DNA of 64,000 nucleotides from Erwinia amylovora (GCF_017161565.1 NZ_CP066796.1:1736001-1800000); one strand, 5' to 3'. Shown: positions 39,559 through 52,833, counted from the first letter of the stretch. Notes: generated from the sequence alone by a model not told the origin. Made by a program: numbers and translations.

Positions 39559-41037
39559 TTATGCGCCAGGCTGTTCATCCTGCGTCATGCGGTTTAGCAG
39601 CGGCGCAGCCAGTACCATCAATACGGCAATAACGCCGGTAGTGATACCGATCTTGAAGAATATATCGCCGTAAACATGCAGCGACAGCAGCGGATTAGTA
39701 ATATTTTCTGGTACCGCCATCAGGTTGGCAACTTTCCCTGCCACCATAGCTGCACCGGCAGTCGTCAGGAACCACGAGCCCATAATGAAGCCCATAAGAC
39801 GTTGCGGCACCAGCTGTGCCACCATTGCCAGGCCCAGACCGGATATCATCAGTTCCCCCACGCTTTGTAACGCGTAGCTAAGCACCAGCCAGCCGACAGA
39901 AACAATACCTGCCTGGCTAGCCAGTGAAGCGCCCAGCGGCAGAACAAGAAACGCGGCAGAGCAAAGTATCATCCCCAGCGCGAATTTGTGGGGCATGGGC
40001 ATCCGGTCACCCAATTTATTATACAGGGCTGCCAGTAACGGGCTGAAAAGCATAATCCAGAAGGGGTTCAGTGCCTGGAACTGCTCAGGCTGGAAAGCAA
40101 TGCCCAGCAAACTGTGCTCCACGTTACGAATCGCGAAGAAGTTCAGTGAAGTCGGCATCTGCATATACAGCACGAAGAAAACGATGGCTTCCAGCATCAG
40201 CAGGAATGCAACAATCATCTTACGGCGCGCTGCGCCCTTCAACGTCAGGGCCTCTTTGGTGAAAATCACCACGATAGCGACAGCAACGGCACCCAATACC
40301 ATGCGTGCAATATCCTGGTTATGAAGAAGCCAGGTTGCCACCGCGATCATCACCGCTATACCCATCAGGGTTACCAGCAGCTTTGACAGATTGAGCGGAG
40401 CGAAATCAGGTTTGGAACCATGATCCTTAACCCATTTACGGAAAAAGACAAAGTTCACAAGGGTAATCAGCATGCCAACAAAGGACAGGCCAAAGGCAGT
40501 GCTCCAGCCGAACTTAGCCGCCAGCCACGGGGTGGCCAGCATGGAGAAAAATGACCCGATATTGATCGCCATGTAATACATGGTGAACGCGCCATCGAGA
40601 CGGGGATCGTCTTTTTCGTAGCAGGTTGAAAGCAGCGAAGATGGGTTAGCTTTAAACAGGCCATTACCCACGGCAATAGTCGCCATGCCGATGTAGATCA
40701 TGGCGATATCGTGACCGGACCACGCCACCAGCGCATAGCCCAGCGCCAGCACCAGCGTACCCAATACTATCACGCGTTTGGTGCCCAGCACTTTGTCACC
40801 CAGCCAGCCACCCACGGCGATCAGGCCATAGACAAGCGCACTGAATGAGGCGAACAGCGTGATGGACTGTGATTCGGACATACCCAGCATTTTCACCAGG
40901 TAAACCGCCATAATGCCTTGCAGACCGTAGTAGCCGAAACGTTCCCACAATTCGATGGAAAAAATCAGATAAAACGATCGCGGTTGCTTGAAAGCGTTGA
41001 GGCTGGCAGCCTCAGGTTGTTTGTTTGCAGTTGACAC
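39559..41037 (-). CDS. dtpA: Di-/tripeptide permease DtpA (POT family)
   Basis: DtpA is an inner-membrane proton-coupled importer of di- and tripeptides. It is 492 residues with about fourteen helices. The POT signatures are [22 protein letters not shown] at the N-terminus (core motif ERFGYYG) and [19 protein letters not shown] later; [20 protein letters not shown] and the C-terminal [16 protein letters not shown] also match. In E. coli nth and rsx follow directly; here the bet operon and its regulatory region lie upstream instead, transcribed divergently. Confidence 0.95.
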   Translation of the reverse strand: MSTANKQPEAASLNAFKQPRSFYLIFSIELWERFGYYGLQGIMAVYLVKMLGMSESQSITLFASFSALVYGLIAVGGWLGDKVLGTKRVIVLGTLVLALGYALVAWSGHDIAMIYIGMATIAVGNGLFKANPSSLLSTCYEKDDPRLDGAFTMYYMAINIGSFFSMLATPWLAAKFGWSTAFGLSFVGMLITLVNFVFFRKWVKDHGSKPDFAPLNLSKLLVTLMGIAVMIAVATWLLHNQDIARMVLGAVAVAIVVIFTKEALTLKGAARRKMIVAFLLMLEAIVFFVLYMQMPTSLNFFAIRNVEHSLLGIAFQPEQFQALNPFWIMLFSPLLAALYNKLGDRMPMPHKFALGMILCSAAFLVLPLGASLASQAGIVSVGWLVLSYALQSVGELMISGLGLAMVAQLVPQRLMGFIMGSWFLTTAGAAMVAGKVANLMAVPENITNPLLSLHVYGDIFFKIGITTGVIAVLMVLAAPLLNRMTQDEQPGA

Positions 41038-41523
41038 TTGTACCTCTGAATTCAGATCCTGTTTTTCGTCAGGAATTAAGTCGGCGTAACACCAGCGGTG
41101 CGCGCGTTTTTTAATAATAATAGTGAAAAAACGCCAATAATCTCGCCGATCGCACCCAATGAGGCAAGCCTTTTTTGAATTCTGCCAATTATGCCGAATA
41201 AAGTCAGTTGGAAGGATTAAGGCGATAAAATGAATTTTTGTTCCAGAAATCAGGCTTTGAGTATGTTTATCTGCTATTTCAGGCGGGGTTCAGCATTTTT
41301 TGTATAAAAACCGCTTTTATTGCATAATTTAGGCGCATAACACTAACAAAACAGAAATATAACGAATATTATTTTAAATAATTGCATCTTTCTGGTGGTA
41401 TATCACGCTATAACGATGGTGCGCACATTTATGGGGCGGTCTGACACTTGTAACGCTAGACAGATCCGACTCCGACAAATAATTCGCGTTTCGAATCAAC
41501 ATTTCCGTCGCATATTTTTATTG
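41038..41523. other. Long AT-rich intergenic region between dtpA and betI
   Basis: About 490 bp without a coding frame. In E. coli the choline transporter gene betT is divergent from betI; no betT or fragment of it is visible here. AT-rich tracts (for example TTTTTTAATAATAATAG near 41109) may bind H-NS or hold the dtpA promoter. Confidence 0.5.
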
Positions 41524-41553
41524 ATTGAACGTTCAATATAAAAAAACTATAAT
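41524..41553 (+). promoter_or_regulatory. betIBA promoter with BetI-type operator
   Basis: TTGAAC (41525-41530), a 17-bp spacer and TATAAT (41548-41553) form a strong promoter 34 bp before betI. The perfect 14-bp palindrome ATTGAACGTTCAAT (41524-41537) covers the -35 element, the placement expected for BetI, which represses its own operon until choline is present. A half copy, ATTCAATAG, lies just downstream at 41560. Confidence 0.8.
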
Positions 41554-41586
41554 CATAACCATTCAATAGACAAAACCGATTAACTG

Positions 41587-42186
41587 ATGCCAAAGATAGG
41601 AATGAAGGCAATCCGTCAGGCGCAGCTTATTACCGCTACGCTGACGGTCATAGACCGGGTTGGACTGGCTAATGCCAGTCTGGCGCTGATTGCAAAAGAG
41701 GCCGGGGTATCAACCGGCATTGTCAGTCACTACTTTGGTGACAAAAACAGACTGCTCGAAGCCTGTATGTTGCAGATCCTGTCTGACCTCTATGTCGCCT
41801 TACGGCACCAGCGCCTGAAAGCAGATAACGATGCTGAAGCTCAGGTTAAAGCTATCATTGATGGGAATTTTGATATCAGCCAGATTGCCACACCGGTGTT
41901 GAAAACCTGGCTGGTTTTCTGGGCAGAAAGCCTGTATCAGCCTAATCTGAATCGCCTGCAACGAATAAACGACCGCCGGCTGTATTCGAATCTGACGGCG
42001 CAATTTCGTCGGGTTATGCCCGCTGGCCAGGCGCGAGCCGCCGCGTCAAGCCTGGCGGCGATAATTGATGGGCTGTGGCTGCGTTTGACGCTGGCACCGT
42101 TACCCATGGAGCAGGGGCTGAAGCAGGCCCGCATGCTTTGTTATCAAAATCTTGCGCTGTGGCTAAACAGCGTAGTCACCCCCTGA
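41587..42186 (+). CDS. betI: BetI, choline-responsive TetR-family repressor
   Basis: BetI represses betIBA in the absence of choline. It is 199 residues (E. coli 195). The helix-turn-helix lies within residues about 10-55: [20 protein letters not shown] then [14 protein letters not shown]. The ligand domain has [20 protein letters not shown] and [16 protein letters not shown]. The palindromic operator overlaps its own promoter just upstream. betB starts 17 bp after its stop, with GGAGG before it. Confidence 0.93.
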   Translation: MPKIGMKAIRQAQLITATLTVIDRVGLANASLALIAKEAGVSTGIVSHYFGDKNRLLEACMLQILSDLYVALRHQRLKADNDAEAQVKAIIDGNFDISQIATPVLKTWLVFWAESLYQPNLNRLQRINDRRLYSNLTAQFRRVMPAGQARAAASSLAAIIDGLWLRLTLAPLPMEQGLKQARMLCYQNLALWLNSVVTP

Positions 42187-42202
42187 CAGGAGGAAAGGTA
42201 TT

Positions 42203-43660
<1,458 letters not shown>

Positions 43661-43705
43661 TTGCTTGCCGCGGCGACTGCGCCGCGGTATTTTCCGGGAG
43701 GTTAC

Positions 43706-45346
43706 ATGCAGAAATTTGACTATATCATTATCGGTGCAGGCTCAGCAGGCAATGTACTGGCGACCCGTCTGACTGAGGATGCTGACGTATCGGTACTGTT
43801 ACTGGAAGCAGGCGGCAAAGACCACCGCTGGGACTTCCGTACCCAAATGCCAGCCGCTTTGGCCTATCCTCTGCAAGGTAAACGCTACAACTGGGCATTT
43901 GAAACCGACCCCGAGCCGCATATGGATAACCGCCGCATGGAATGTGGCCGTGGTAAAGGGCTGGGCGGTTCTTCGTTGATCAATGGTATGTGCTATATCC
44001 GTGGTAACGCCATGGACTACGATAACTGGGCAAGCAAGCCGGGGCTGGAAAACTGGTCTTATCTTAACTGCTTGCCCTATTTCAGACGTGCCGAAAAGCG
44101 TGATATTGGTGAAAATGACTGGCACGGCGGCGAAGGCTATCTCAGCGTCACCACACCGAAACCAGGCAATAATCCCCTTTACCGCGCTTTCATCGATGCC
44201 GCGAAGCAGGCCGGGCATCATGAAACCGATGATCTGAACGGCTACCGCCAGGATGGATTTGGCCCCATGGACCGTACGGTTACCGCTCAGGGCCGTCGCT
44301 CCAGCACCGCGCGCGGTTACCTTGATGTTGCTAAACAACGCCCTAATCTGACCGTTATTACCCATGCGCAGACTGACCGCATTCTGTTTGACGGTAAAAC
44401 CGCCACCGGCGTGACCTGGCTGCGTAACGGCAAACAGGAACAGGCTGAAGCCGCGCGGGAAGTGCTGCTGTGCGCAGGTGCGATCAATTCGCCACAGATC
44501 CTGCAACGTTCGGGCGTCGGGCCGGAGGAGTGGCTACGCGAGCTGGATATTGACGTGGTGCACGGGTTACCGGGGGTGGGGCGCAATTTACAGGATCACC
44601 TTGAAGTCTATATGCAATACGGCTGTAAAAAGCCGGTCAGTCTCTATCCGGCGTTGCAGTGGTGGAACCAGCCTGCAATCGGAGCTGAATGGATGCTGAA
44701 AGGCACCGGCATCGGCGCCAGCAACCAGTTTGAAGCAGGTGGCTTTATCCGCAGCGATGACCAGCCGGACTGGCCAGACTTGCAGTATCACTTCCTGCCG
44801 GTAGCCATTAACTACAACGGCACCAGCCCGGTGAAACAGCATGGCTTCCAGGCGCACGTGGGTCCAATGCGCTCAATGAGCCGTGGACGCATTAAGCTGA
44901 CTTCGAAACATCCTTATGCTGCGCCGTCGATCTTCTTCAACTACATGTCAGAGGAGCGCGACTGGGTAGAATTCCGTAATGCGGTGCGCCTGACGCGTGA
45001 AATTATGCGCCAGCCAGCGCTGGCGGAATACTGCGGAGAAGAGTTACAGCCGGGCAGCCATGTGCAGAGCGATGAAGAGATCGATGCCTTTATCCGCGAA
45101 CATGCAGAGACCGCCTATCATCCTTGCGGCAGCTGCGCAATGGGTAACGACGAAATGGCGGTCGTTGATGCAGAAGGGCGGGTACATGGTATGCAGCGGC
45201 TGCGCGTGGTTGATGCCTCGATCATGCCACAGATCACCACCGGTAACCTGAATGCGCCGACGGTGATGATTGCCGAGAAAATTTCCGATGCTATCCGTGG
45301 CAAGGCACCGCTGCCGCTATCGACGGCTGAATATTACAAACTCTAA
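43706..45346 (+). CDS. betA: Choline dehydrogenase
   Basis: BetA is a membrane-associated GMC-family FAD enzyme that oxidises choline to betaine aldehyde. It is 546 residues. The FAD site is [18 protein letters not shown], followed by [16 protein letters not shown] and [17 protein letters not shown] (GMC signatures). The C-terminal domain has HPCGSCAMG and [18 protein letters not shown] with the catalytic residues. ATG 43706 is preferred, since GGGAGG lies just upstream; a start at 43661 adds unsupported residues. The C-terminus is shorter than in E. coli by about ten residues. Confidence 0.95.
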   Translation: MQKFDYIIIGAGSAGNVLATRLTEDADVSVLLLEAGGKDHRWDFRTQMPAALAYPLQGKRYNWAFETDPEPHMDNRRMECGRGKGLGGSSLINGMCYIRGNAMDYDNWASKPGLENWSYLNCLPYFRRAEKRDIGENDWHGGEGYLSVTTPKPGNNPLYRAFIDAAKQAGHHETDDLNGYRQDGFGPMDRTVTAQGRRSSTARGYLDVAKQRPNLTVITHAQTDRILFDGKTATGVTWLRNGKQEQAEAAREVLLCAGAINSPQILQRSGVGPEEWLRELDIDVVHGLPGVGRNLQDHLEVYMQYGCKKPVSLYPALQWWNQPAIGAEWMLKGTGIGASNQFEAGGFIRSDDQPDWPDLQYHFLPVAINYNGTSPVKQHGFQAHVGPMRSMSRGRIKLTSKHPYAAPSIFFNYMSEERDWVEFRNAVRLTREIMRQPALAEYCGEELQPGSHVQSDEEIDAFIREHAETAYHPCGSCAMGNDEMAVVDAEGRVHGMQRLRVVDASIMPQITTGNLNAPTVMIAEKISDAIRGKAPLPLSTAEYYKL

Positions 45347-45436
45347 TCGGTTCCCCGGCGTCAGCCAGCTGTCGCACGACGCGCTTTAACCGGGTTCCTG
45401 TCGGGGGGGAGGCGATTGCCCCCCGGCATGTTTCAG

Positions 45437-46072
45437 TCAGATCTCAACCTTCTCTTTGAATTCGCACAGATCTTCAATCAGGCAGGAGCCGCAACGCGGC
45501 TTACGCGCCACGCAGGTATAGCGGCCATGCAGGATAAACCAGTGATGGCAATCGACCTTAAACTCCCCGGGCACAAACTTCAGCAGCCGCTCTTCCACCT
45601 CCTCTACGTTCTTACCCGGTGCAAAGCGGGTCCGGTTACAGACGCGGAAAATATGGGTGTCAACGGCGATGGTTGGCCAGCCAAATGCGGTGTTCAGCAC
45701 CACGTTGGCGGTTTTACGCCCTACGCCCGGTAAGGCTTCCAGCGCTTCCCGGCTCTGCGGCACCTCACCATCGTGCTGTTCCAGCAGTATGCGACAGGTT
45801 TTAATCACATTTTCAGCCTTACTGTTAAACAGGCCAATTGTTTTGATGTACTCTTTCACCCCGTCAACGCCCAGCGCCAGAATGGCGGCCGGGGTATTAG
45901 CGACCGGGTATAATCTGGCGGTGGCCTTATTGACGCTGACGTCAGTGGCTTGCGCAGAGAGCAGCACCGCGATCAGCAGTTCGAAAGGGGAGTTAAAATT
46001 GAGTTCTGTGGTGGGATGCGGATTGTTATCGCGCAGCCGCTGCAGAATGTTGTAACGCTTTTCCCTGTTCAC
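45437..46072 (-). CDS. nth: Endonuclease III
   Basis: Endonuclease III removes oxidised pyrimidines and nicks the DNA backbone in base-excision repair. It is 211 residues, the E. coli length. The helix-hairpin-helix reads [13 protein letters not shown] with catalytic Lys, followed by [11 protein letters not shown] with the catalytic Asp. Four cysteines of the [4Fe-4S] loop are [17 protein letters not shown]. Its start codon overlaps the rsxE stop by four bases, so it is the last gene of the rsx-nth operon. Confidence 0.97.
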   Translation of the reverse strand: MNREKRYNILQRLRDNNPHPTTELNFNSPFELLIAVLLSAQATDVSVNKATARLYPVANTPAAILALGVDGVKEYIKTIGLFNSKAENVIKTCRILLEQHDGEVPQSREALEALPGVGRKTANVVLNTAFGWPTIAVDTHIFRVCNRTRFAPGKNVEEVEERLLKFVPGEFKVDCHHWFILHGRYTCVARKPRCGSCLIEDLCEFKEKVEI

Positions 46073-46770
46073 AGTACGCCTGTTTTCCCCGCCGGCAGCG
46101 TCTGCGCCTGTGATCCAGCCTTGACAGCAGCACGTTGTTTCATCTTGTTGTCGATCAGATATTTCACCGCCAGCAGCATCCCCAGACCAATAAACGCGCC
46201 CGGCGGCAACATCGCCAGCAGCATCGGCGAGTCAAATTGTACCACCTGGATGCGCATCACTTTCGCCCATGGCCCCAGCAGCTGATCGGCACCGTTGAAA
46301 ATGGTACCGTTGCCGATAATCTCACGTATTGAACCTAATACCACCATCACGCTGGTAGCGCCCAGGCCGATGGCCATGCCGTCCAGCGCCGACAGCGGCA
46401 CGCTGCTTTTTGAAGCGACCGCTTCAGCCCGGCCGACCACGATGCAGTTGGTGACGATCAGCGGGATAAAAATGCCCAGCGACTGATAAAGCCCGTAAGC
46501 GTAGGCGTTAATCAGCATCTCCACGCAGCTCACCACTGCCGCGATAATCATCACGTAAATCGGAATACGAATTTCAGCAGGTACCCAGCGGCGCGACAGC
46601 GAGATGGCGCTGTTGGTGCAGGTGAGTACCAGCGTAGTCGCCAGGCCGAGGCCAAGGGCATTAGTAGCGGTTGAGGTCACGGCCAGCAGCGGGCACAGGC
46701 CCAGCAGCTGAACCAGCGCGGAGTTATTCTTCCACAGCCCACCGACCAGCAGGGTTTTCGCTTCACTCAT
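46069..46770 (-). CDS. rsxE: RsxE, electron-transport complex membrane subunit
   Basis: RsxE is an integral inner-membrane subunit of the Rsx (Rnf-like) complex, which in E. coli keeps SoxR reduced. It is 234 residues with about six helices. [20 protein letters not shown] begins the first helix, with the conserved membrane cysteine, and [18 protein letters not shown] and [14 protein letters not shown] follow. ATG 46770 is supported by GGAG seven bases upstream and by E. coli; an in-frame start at 46848 would lie in rsxG. The gene overlaps the intended end of rsxG and the start of nth. Confidence 0.94.
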   Translation of the reverse strand: MSEAKTLLVGGLWKNNSALVQLLGLCPLLAVTSTATNALGLGLATTLVLTCTNSAISLSRRWVPAEIRIPIYVMIIAAVVSCVEMLINAYAYGLYQSLGIFIPLIVTNCIVVGRAEAVASKSSVPLSALDGMAIGLGATSVMVVLGSIREIIGNGTIFNGADQLLGPWAKVMRIQVVQFDSPMLLAMLPPGAFIGLGMLLAVKYLIDNKMKQRAAVKAGSQAQTLPAGKTGVL

Positions 46771-47397
46771 TGGCATCTCCACAGGTTGGCAGCGAAGAGA
46801 GCTGCCCTGGTAAGGTTTCAATATACAGCGTTGTGCGTTTAACCGCATTCACCACCGCTCGGGAGTAATGGTCGCACCGGTAAACTGATCAAAATCTCCC
46901 CCGTCTTTTTTCACTGCAAAATGGCTGTCGCCGGGCCCGCTCAACTGCTTACCGTTGAAGCTGTTGATCCAGTCGGAAATACGCAGCTCAATTTTATCAC
47001 CCAGCCCGGGGGTTTCATGATGCTCGACCACACGCGTCCCGTAGATGATACCGTTAAAGCTGGCACCAACAATCATCTGTATGTTGCCGGAATAACCGTC
47101 GGGCGCCGTGGTTTCCAGCGCCACGGCAACCGGTTTATCATCCTTACGCGCCAGATAAAGATGATGCGGATTGCTGTTGCCCAGCGCCGGGTCAGTGACC
47201 GAGTAGCACTCTTCCTGAATGCGATTATTATACAGTTCAGGCGGCACAACCTGATCCAACAGAATTTTTTGTTGTCGCGCGGTCTGATGCTCAATCGTGG
47301 GTTTGGTTACCGCGTTGATCACCGCCGTCAGGCCGGTGGTGATCGCGGCGAATACTGCCAGCGTTACGCCGTTTTTGCGAATAGCATCCAGCATCAC
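46763..47397 (-). pseudogene. rsxG: rsxG, FMN-binding subunit, frameshifted near its C-terminus
   Basis: RsxG is the periplasmic-facing subunit with a covalently bound FMN. From ATG 47397 the frame encodes an N-terminal membrane anchor, then [38 protein letters not shown] and the FMN-attachment motif FTGATITP, then shifts and stops (ERW, stop at 46849). With one extra C in the run CCC at 46861-46863 the frame continues [20 protein letters not shown] to a stop at 46763 that overlaps rsxE by eight bases. Residues before the break are intact, including the FMN threonine, so a 182-residue product might still work. A sequencing error is an equal possibility. Confidence 0.85.
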
Positions 47398-48455
47398 TTC
47401 CCCTTACGGTGTCCGTATACGCGTGGCTGCGTATAGTAATCAATCAAAGGCACGCAAATATTGGCCAGCAGCACCGCGAAAGCCAGCCCATCGGGATAAC
47501 CGCCATAACTGCGGATTAACCACGTTAGCAGGCCAACCAAGACGCCATAAACCAGTCGGCCTCTGTTAGTGGTAGAGGCGGTAACCGGGTCGGTGGCGAT
47601 AAAGAATGCGCCCAGCATGGTGGCCCCTGAAAACAGATGGATCATCGGTGGAACCAGACTTTGTGGGGAAAACAGCCAGCCCAGCGTGGCACAGACTGTC
47701 AGTGAAGCGATAAAACTCAGCGGAATATGCCAGCGGATGGAGCGCGTTAACAGCAGGAAAACGCCGCCCAGCAGGAAGCCGACATTCACCCACTGCCAGC
47801 CCAGTCCGGCCACCACGCCGCTGTAAAGAGGCTGCGCCAGCAGCTGCTCAGCGCTGTGACCGGCACGAAGTCCGGTCTTGAAGTTATCCAGCGGCGTGGC
47901 CTGGCTGATGCCGTCAATGCCCACCTGTAGCTGCTGCATGCTATGGCCGTCAAGCGTATGGAGATGGAAAATCATGCTTAGCGTGTCGGCAAAACCGGGC
48001 GTGATACCCTGCAAACCGGCGGGTGGTAGCCAGCTGGTCATCTGTACCGGAAAAGAGATCACCAACATCACGTATCCGACCATCGCCGGGTTAAACGGGT
48101 TCTGCCCGAGCCCGCCATACAGCTGCTTGGAGACGATAATCGCGAACACCGTCCCGATGGTCACCATCCACCAGGGAGCCAGCGAGGGAATACTGACGCC
48201 CAGCAGCAGGGCGGTAAGCAGCGCGGAGTTGTCTTTCAGCGTTTCAGCCAGCGGCTGTTTACGCAGGTGCAGGATTGCCGCTTCTGCAACGATGGCAGCC
48301 ACCGAAGCCAGCAATATCTGAATGAGATTACCCCAGCCAAAGTAGTACCATTGCGCGGCAACGCCGGGGATTGCGGCGATCAGTACCAGCAGCATAATGC
48401 GGCTGGTGCTACGGTGATTATGAGTATAGGGGGAACTTGCAATACGAAAAGCCAT
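47394..48455 (-). CDS. rsxD: RsxD, electron-transport complex membrane subunit
   Basis: RsxD is an integral inner-membrane subunit of the Rsx complex that carries a covalently bound FMN on a periplasmic loop. It is 353 residues (E. coli 352) with about nine helices. The FMN threonine lies in [14 protein letters not shown], and the conserved [20 protein letters not shown] follows. The adjacent helix [20 protein letters not shown] is family-typical. The start codon follows the rsxC stop without overlap, and the stop overlaps the rsxG start (ATGA). Confidence 0.94.
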   Translation of the reverse strand: MAFRIASSPYTHNHRSTSRIMLLVLIAAIPGVAAQWYYFGWGNLIQILLASVAAIVAEAAILHLRKQPLAETLKDNSALLTALLLGVSIPSLAPWWMVTIGTVFAIIVSKQLYGGLGQNPFNPAMVGYVMLVISFPVQMTSWLPPAGLQGITPGFADTLSMIFHLHTLDGHSMQQLQVGIDGISQATPLDNFKTGLRAGHSAEQLLAQPLYSGVVAGLGWQWVNVGFLLGGVFLLLTRSIRWHIPLSFIASLTVCATLGWLFSPQSLVPPMIHLFSGATMLGAFFIATDPVTASTTNRGRLVYGVLVGLLTWLIRSYGGYPDGLAFAVLLANICVPLIDYYTQPRVYGHRKGK

Positions 48456-50708
48456 TTAATCCTCTTGCATCGAAGGCTGCTGGGTTTTACGCGCTTTCAC
48501 GCGCGCAATGGCGTCTGCCACCGCTGCCTGGCGTGCATCATCTGAAGCGGCTGGCGCTTCAACTTGATTCAGCTGTTGTGTTTCAGTCGTCTGGCGCTGT
48601 GCCGCTTTATCGGCAGCAGCAGGGGCGGACTGTGCCGCTTTCTTCGCTTTGGCACGGGCAACGGCGGCTTCGACGGCGGCCTTACGCGGATCCTGTTCCG
48701 CTGCGGGCTGCTGCACCGGTGCGGCTTTATCGGCAGCAGCAGGGGCGTCCTGTGCCGCTTTCTTTGCCTTGGCGCGGGCAATAGCGGCTTCGACGGCGGC
48801 CTTGCGCGGATCCTGTTCCGCTGCGGGCTGCTGCACCGGTGCGGCTTTATCGGCAGCAGCAGGGGCGGCCTGTGCCGCTTTCTTTGCTTTGGCACGGGCA
48901 ACGGCGGCGGCAACGGCGGCCTTGCGCGGATCCTGTTCCGCTGCGGGCTGCTGCACCGGTGCGGCTTTATCGGCAGCAGCAGGGGCGGCCTGTGCCGCTT
49001 TCTTTGCCTTGGCACGGGCAATGGCGGCTTCGACGGCGGCCTTACGCGGATCGCCTGTTTGGCGGGTAACCGGTTCGCTGCTCGTCTGCCATTCAGCCTG
49101 GCGAGCGCGGGCTTCAGCGTGGTGCGCCTGTTGCTGCGCCTGGGTTGTCGCGTCAAGCGCATTTTCTGCGCTGCTATCCGCGGGAGCGCCCTCTGCCTGC
49201 TGCGCTGCCACGCGCGCACGGGCGGCAGTTATCGACCCGTTATCGCTGCTGGCTACGCTACGTTTTGCCTGCTGATGTTTCGCACTCCGCGCAGCTTTCT
49301 CACGTTCCAGCCGCTGCTGGCGCGCTTCAAAGCGGTTTTTTGCCAGCGCAGCACGCTCGGCTTCCAGATCGATGGCCTGAATTTCTGCCTTCTCCTGGCG
49401 GTAATATTGTACCAGCGGAATATTACTGGGGCAGACATAAGCACAGGCACCACACTCAATACAGTCGGCGATATTGTGCGCTCGCGCCTTATCATGGTCG
49501 CCGCCGCGGCTGAACCAGTAAAGCTGCTGCGGTAGCAGGGCGGCCGGGCAGGCGTCGGCACAGGCGCTGCAGCGAATACAGTTCTTTTCCGCTGCATTTT
49601 GCCCCATCTCACTGACAGCAGGCGCCAGAATGCAGTTAGTGATTTTGACCACCGGGACATCCAGCGTCGGCAGCGTAAAGCCCATCAGCGGGCCACCCAT
49701 CACCACCATTTGTTCGGCGGCGGGGGTAAACCCGGCGTGTTGCAGCAAATGGCTAACCGGAGTCCCCAGCCGTGCCCAGACGTTACCGGGTTGAGACACA
49801 GACTTACCGGTCAGCGTCACGACGCGTTCGGTCAGCGGTTCGCCGTCAATAATCGCCCGTTTCACGGCGAAAGCGGTGCCGACATTCTGCATCAGCACGC
49901 CGATATCGCCAGAACGGCCACCCTGAGGGACTTCCTTGCCGGTAAGGATTTTAGTCAGCTGCCTGGCGCCGCCGGACGGATATTTGGTCGGGATAACGCG
50001 AATGTGCAGGTCGGTAGCGTCCCCCAGTGCTTTCCTCAGCGCGGTGATGGCCTGAGGTTTGTTATCTTCAATGCCGATCAGTACCCGATCGGCCTGTAAA
50101 ATCCACGCCATGATGCGGCTGCCTTCCAGTACCTCTGCAGCACAGTCCTGCATCAGCCGGTCATCAGCGGTGATATAGGGTTCGCATTCGGCGGCGTTGA
50201 TAATCAACGTATTGACCCCACGCAGCCCGCCCTTCAGCTTGGTTGCGGTCGGGAAGCCTGCTCCGCCAAGACCCGCCACGCCGGCCTGATGGATGCGCGT
50301 CACCAGTTCACTGCGTTCCAGACTGCGGTAGTCGCTCAATGGCTGTTTCTCGCACCAGCGGTCTTCGCCGTCCGGGGTGATAAACAGGCACATTTCTGCC
50401 AGCGCGGAGGGGTGGGCCGTCATGTGCGGCGCAATTTTGCTTACGCTGCCGGAAGTCGGGGCATGAATGGGCAACATGCGGCCATTGCCAAAGGTGAGCG
50501 GCTGGCCGCGCAGCACCTTATCGCCGGGACGCACGCCAATTTCACCTTCATGACCGATGTGCTGCTTCAACGGCAAAACAAACTGTGCTGGCAGGGGTAA
50601 CTGACGCAGCGGCGTACCGTTAGACTGGGTTTTCATCTCCGGGGGATGGATCCCGCCTTCGAAGTCCCATAGCCGTTCTTTTTTGAATAAACTAAGCAGG
50701 TTAAGCAT
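48456..50708 (-). CDS. rsxC: RsxC, NADH-binding/ferredoxin subunit with repeat tail
   Basis: RsxC is the cytoplasmic peripheral subunit that takes electrons from NADH. It is 750 residues. The N-terminal part holds the NADH/FMN domain ([31 protein letters not shown]). Two [4Fe-4S] sites follow: [12 protein letters not shown] near residue 375 and [12 protein letters not shown] near residue 415. From about residue 440 the chain is Ala/Lys/Gln-rich, with four repeats of about 40 residues ([20 protein letters not shown] core). Tails of this kind vary in length among enterobacteria. It overlaps rsxB by eight bases. The repeats appear at the DNA level as 120-bp units. Confidence 0.94.
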   Translation of the reverse strand: MLNLLSLFKKERLWDFEGGIHPPEMKTQSNGTPLRQLPLPAQFVLPLKQHIGHEGEIGVRPGDKVLRGQPLTFGNGRMLPIHAPTSGSVSKIAPHMTAHPSALAEMCLFITPDGEDRWCEKQPLSDYRSLERSELVTRIHQAGVAGLGGAGFPTATKLKGGLRGVNTLIINAAECEPYITADDRLMQDCAAEVLEGSRIMAWILQADRVLIGIEDNKPQAITALRKALGDATDLHIRVIPTKYPSGGARQLTKILTGKEVPQGGRSGDIGVLMQNVGTAFAVKRAIIDGEPLTERVVTLTGKSVSQPGNVWARLGTPVSHLLQHAGFTPAAEQMVVMGGPLMGFTLPTLDVPVVKITNCILAPAVSEMGQNAAEKNCIRCSACADACPAALLPQQLYWFSRGGDHDKARAHNIADCIECGACAYVCPSNIPLVQYYRQEKAEIQAIDLEAERAALAKNRFEARQQRLEREKAARSAKHQQAKRSVASSDNGSITAARARVAAQQAEGAPADSSAENALDATTQAQQQAHHAEARARQAEWQTSSEPVTRQTGDPRKAAVEAAIARAKAKKAAQAAPAAADKAAPVQQPAAEQDPRKAAVAAAVARAKAKKAAQAAPAAADKAAPVQQPAAEQDPRKAAVEAAIARAKAKKAAQDAPAAADKAAPVQQPAAEQDPRKAAVEAAVARAKAKKAAQSAPAAADKAAQRQTTETQQLNQVEAPAASDDARQAAVADAIARVKARKTQQPSMQED
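48601..49053. repeat. 120-bp tandem repeats inside rsxC
   Basis: Units begin at 48601, 48721, 48841 and 48961, each starting with GCGGCTTTATCGGCAGCAGC (first unit GCCGC). Adjacent units differ at a handful of bases and the last is cut short near 49053. They encode the repeat tail of RsxC. The near-identity of the DNA suggests expansion by slippage or recombination and homogenisation, not ancient duplication. Confidence 0.95.
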
Positions 50709-51276
50709 GACGTTCTACAGTAATGACCCGGACCGGGATAGTTTGCAAATCCCACTTCCAGTTGGCAGTGGTGGTGGCGACCGGACGCATTTCAATACAG
50801 TCGGTCGGGCAGGGGGCGACGCACAGATCGCAGCCGGTACAGATATCACTTAGCACCGTGTGCATGGCGCGCGTTGCGCCAACGATGGCATCTACCGGGC
50901 AGGCCTGAATACATTTGGTGCAGCCGATGCAGTTGGCTTCATCGATCCAGGCGACTTTACGCTCCGGCTGGCGAGTTTCTTCATCGCCCAGCGGCTGCGG
51001 TTCAACGTTAAGCATTGCCGCCAGCTTAAGCATCGTCTGTTCGCCGCCGGGCGCGCACTTGTTGATCATCTCACCGTGATTGCCCACGGCATCCGCATAG
51101 GGGCGGCAGCCAGGATAGCCGCACTGCCCGCACTGGCTTTGCGGCAAAATGGCATCGATCTGTTCAACGATAGGGTCTTCTTCCACCGCGAAACGGCGCG
51201 AAGCGTAGCCAAGCAGACCGCCAAAAAACAGACTCAGTGCGCTTAATACCGCAATCGCAATCCAGATAGCACTCAT
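50701..51276 (-). CDS. rsxB: RsxB, iron-sulfur subunit of the Rsx complex
   Basis: RsxB is a ferredoxin-type electron carrier of the Rsx complex, anchored by an N-terminal helix ([20 protein letters not shown]). It is 191 residues. The N-terminal cluster site is [16 protein letters not shown], and two ferredoxin sites follow: [16 protein letters not shown] and [16 protein letters not shown]. The gene shares one base with the rsxA stop and overlaps rsxC by eight bases, so translation is probably coupled. Confidence 0.96.
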   Translation of the reverse strand: MSAIWIAIAVLSALSLFFGGLLGYASRRFAVEEDPIVEQIDAILPQSQCGQCGYPGCRPYADAVGNHGEMINKCAPGGEQTMLKLAAMLNVEPQPLGDEETRQPERKVAWIDEANCIGCTKCIQACPVDAIVGATRAMHTVLSDICTGCDLCVAPCPTDCIEMRPVATTTANWKWDLQTIPVRVITVERHA

Positions 51277-51857
51277 CAGAATTTGACCAGCCCGGCAAAG
51301 CCCATAAACGCCAGCGCCATCAGGCCAGCGGTCACCAGCGCAATCGACGAGCCTTTAAACGGGGCCGGCACGTCGGCCAGTACCAGACGTTCACGAACAC
51401 CGGCGAACAGCACCATCACCAGCGAGAAGCCAATTGAGGCGCTGAAGCCGTAGATGGCGGCCTGCATAAAGGTGTGGTTCAGATTAACGCTTAACAGCGG
51501 TACGCCAAGCACGGCGCAGTTGGTGGTGATAAGCGGCAGAAATATACCCAACAGCCGGTAAAGATCGGGGCTGGTTTTACGCACCACCATCTCGGTGAAC
51601 TGCACGACAACGGCAATCACCAGAATATAGGCCATGGTACGCAGGTAAACCAGATCCAGCGGCAGCAGGATCAGGTGATTAACCAGCCAGGCACAGATTG
51701 AGGCCAGGGTAATAACGAATGTGGTGGCCAGCCCCATGCCAATCGCCGTCTCCAGTTTTTTGGAAACGCCCATAAAGGGACAAAGGCCGAGAAACTTGAC
51801 TAACACAAAGTTATTCACCAGCACTGTGCCAATAAAAAGTAGCAGGTATTCGGTCAT
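51276..51857 (-). CDS. rsxA: RsxA, electron-transport complex membrane subunit
   Basis: RsxA is an integral inner-membrane subunit with six helices, 193 residues, the first gene of the rsx operon. [20 protein letters not shown] contains the conserved intramembrane cysteine, and [18 protein letters not shown] the second one. ATG 51857 matches the E. coli start MTDYLLLF; the in-frame start at 51932 is less likely. ydgK lies upstream on the same strand. Confidence 0.95.
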   Translation of the reverse strand: MTEYLLLFIGTVLVNNFVLVKFLGLCPFMGVSKKLETAIGMGLATTFVITLASICAWLVNHLILLPLDLVYLRTMAYILVIAVVVQFTEMVVRKTSPDLYRLLGIFLPLITTNCAVLGVPLLSVNLNHTFMQAAIYGFSASIGFSLVMVLFAGVRERLVLADVPAPFKGSSIALVTAGLMALAFMGFAGLVKF

Positions 51858-51984
51858 TGTTGCGCCTGAAAATAGAGATAAAAGCGCGTTATTATCGGAC
51901 ATTGCTGAACCGACCACAACCGCCGCACGCAATGCGCGGTAGGGTAACGCACTCAGGATTAAATTTTTGATGCTTTTTTGAACA

Positions 51985-52425
51985 TTACTGTTCGATAAAC
52001 GTCGCTTTTACCCGCCGGGAACGGCGGAAATAGGGTACCAGCACGCTGGCTGCCAGCAGGGCACACAGCAGGTTACGTATTGCTGCGCCATCGCTTACCG
52101 GAGAGAAAACGAAGGTTTTTAACGCCAGTATCACGCTCAACAGCAGCCAGATAATGTAATGACGCGGCAAACGTCGGGAACGTTTGCAGAACATCCATGT
52201 TACCCAGACGCTGTAGCCCCAAACCAGCAGCGAGGTCAGCAGCGAAGCGGACCACTGTAAAAAAGCTGCCTGAGGATGGCTAAACAACGCGCTGCGCATG
52301 GCCGGGTCGAACAGGGCGCTAAGGTACATCGCCATCACCAGCGCGCTGGTCAGCAGCGTCAGTATCAACCAGGCCAGCGGCACCAGCAACCAACCGCCAA
52401 GGCGGGTTTGATGATCTACAGCCAC
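51985..52425 (-). CDS. ydgK: YdgK, DUF2569 inner-membrane protein
   Basis: This 146-residue protein of the DUF2569 family has four predicted helices (about residues 10-33, 53-78, 85-108 and 110-130). [20 protein letters not shown] begins it and a basic tail [13 protein letters not shown] ends it; [20 protein letters not shown] is the family core. Function is unknown. It is upstream of rsxA, as in E. coli. cnu (ydgT) and blr, which follow in E. coli, are not seen here. Confidence 0.9.
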   Translation of the reverse strand: MAVDHQTRLGGWLLVPLAWLILTLLTSALVMAMYLSALFDPAMRSALFSHPQAAFLQWSASLLTSLLVWGYSVWVTWMFCKRSRRLPRHYIIWLLLSVILALKTFVFSPVSDGAAIRNLLCALLAASVLVPYFRRSRRVKATFIEQ

Positions 52426-52833
52426 GTCTGTTCCTTATCCAGCCAGCCCGATCGGCCAGCGACTAACAAAAAGCAGGTTGCACAGTGGCAACATACCGGA
52501 TAAGTACGATTATACGTAATATCGCTGTGCAGATCATTAGCAGGATTAGCACCGGCAGAACGGCGACCTCAAGTGGCCACAGGCGCATCAGCGACAGCAC
52601 AGAGGGTTGTCAGTATAAGGCGATGATAAACAAAGGCCAGTGAATTTGTCTGAAAAAGCCACCTGATAAGGCAGATTAAGCCGAAATAAGTATCACTAGC
52701 GGTTGTAAGCGTTATCCGAGCAGCCTGACATGATATCAAAGATATCCTGAATGACGATGTCGATAAGTGGTGGGCTGGCCGGCCAGGCCAGATATCCCTG
52801 TCCTGAACGCGACCCGCCCCCGGAAGGCCAACC
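52426..52833. other. Gene-free interval between ydgK and araA
   Basis: About 400 bp. Convincing coding frames are absent on both strands. It marks the junction between the E. coli-like backbone and the arabinose island; no tRNA, insertion sequence or attachment repeat was found by eye. A GGCTGGCCGGCCAGGCC palindrome-like stretch lies near 52775-52792. Confidence 0.5.

Noticed and set aside
48564..49535. Plus-strand frames of 323 and 208 codons opposite rsxC
   Set aside because: They are antisense products of the 120-bp repeats; low-complexity Ala/Cys/Gly sequence with no support.
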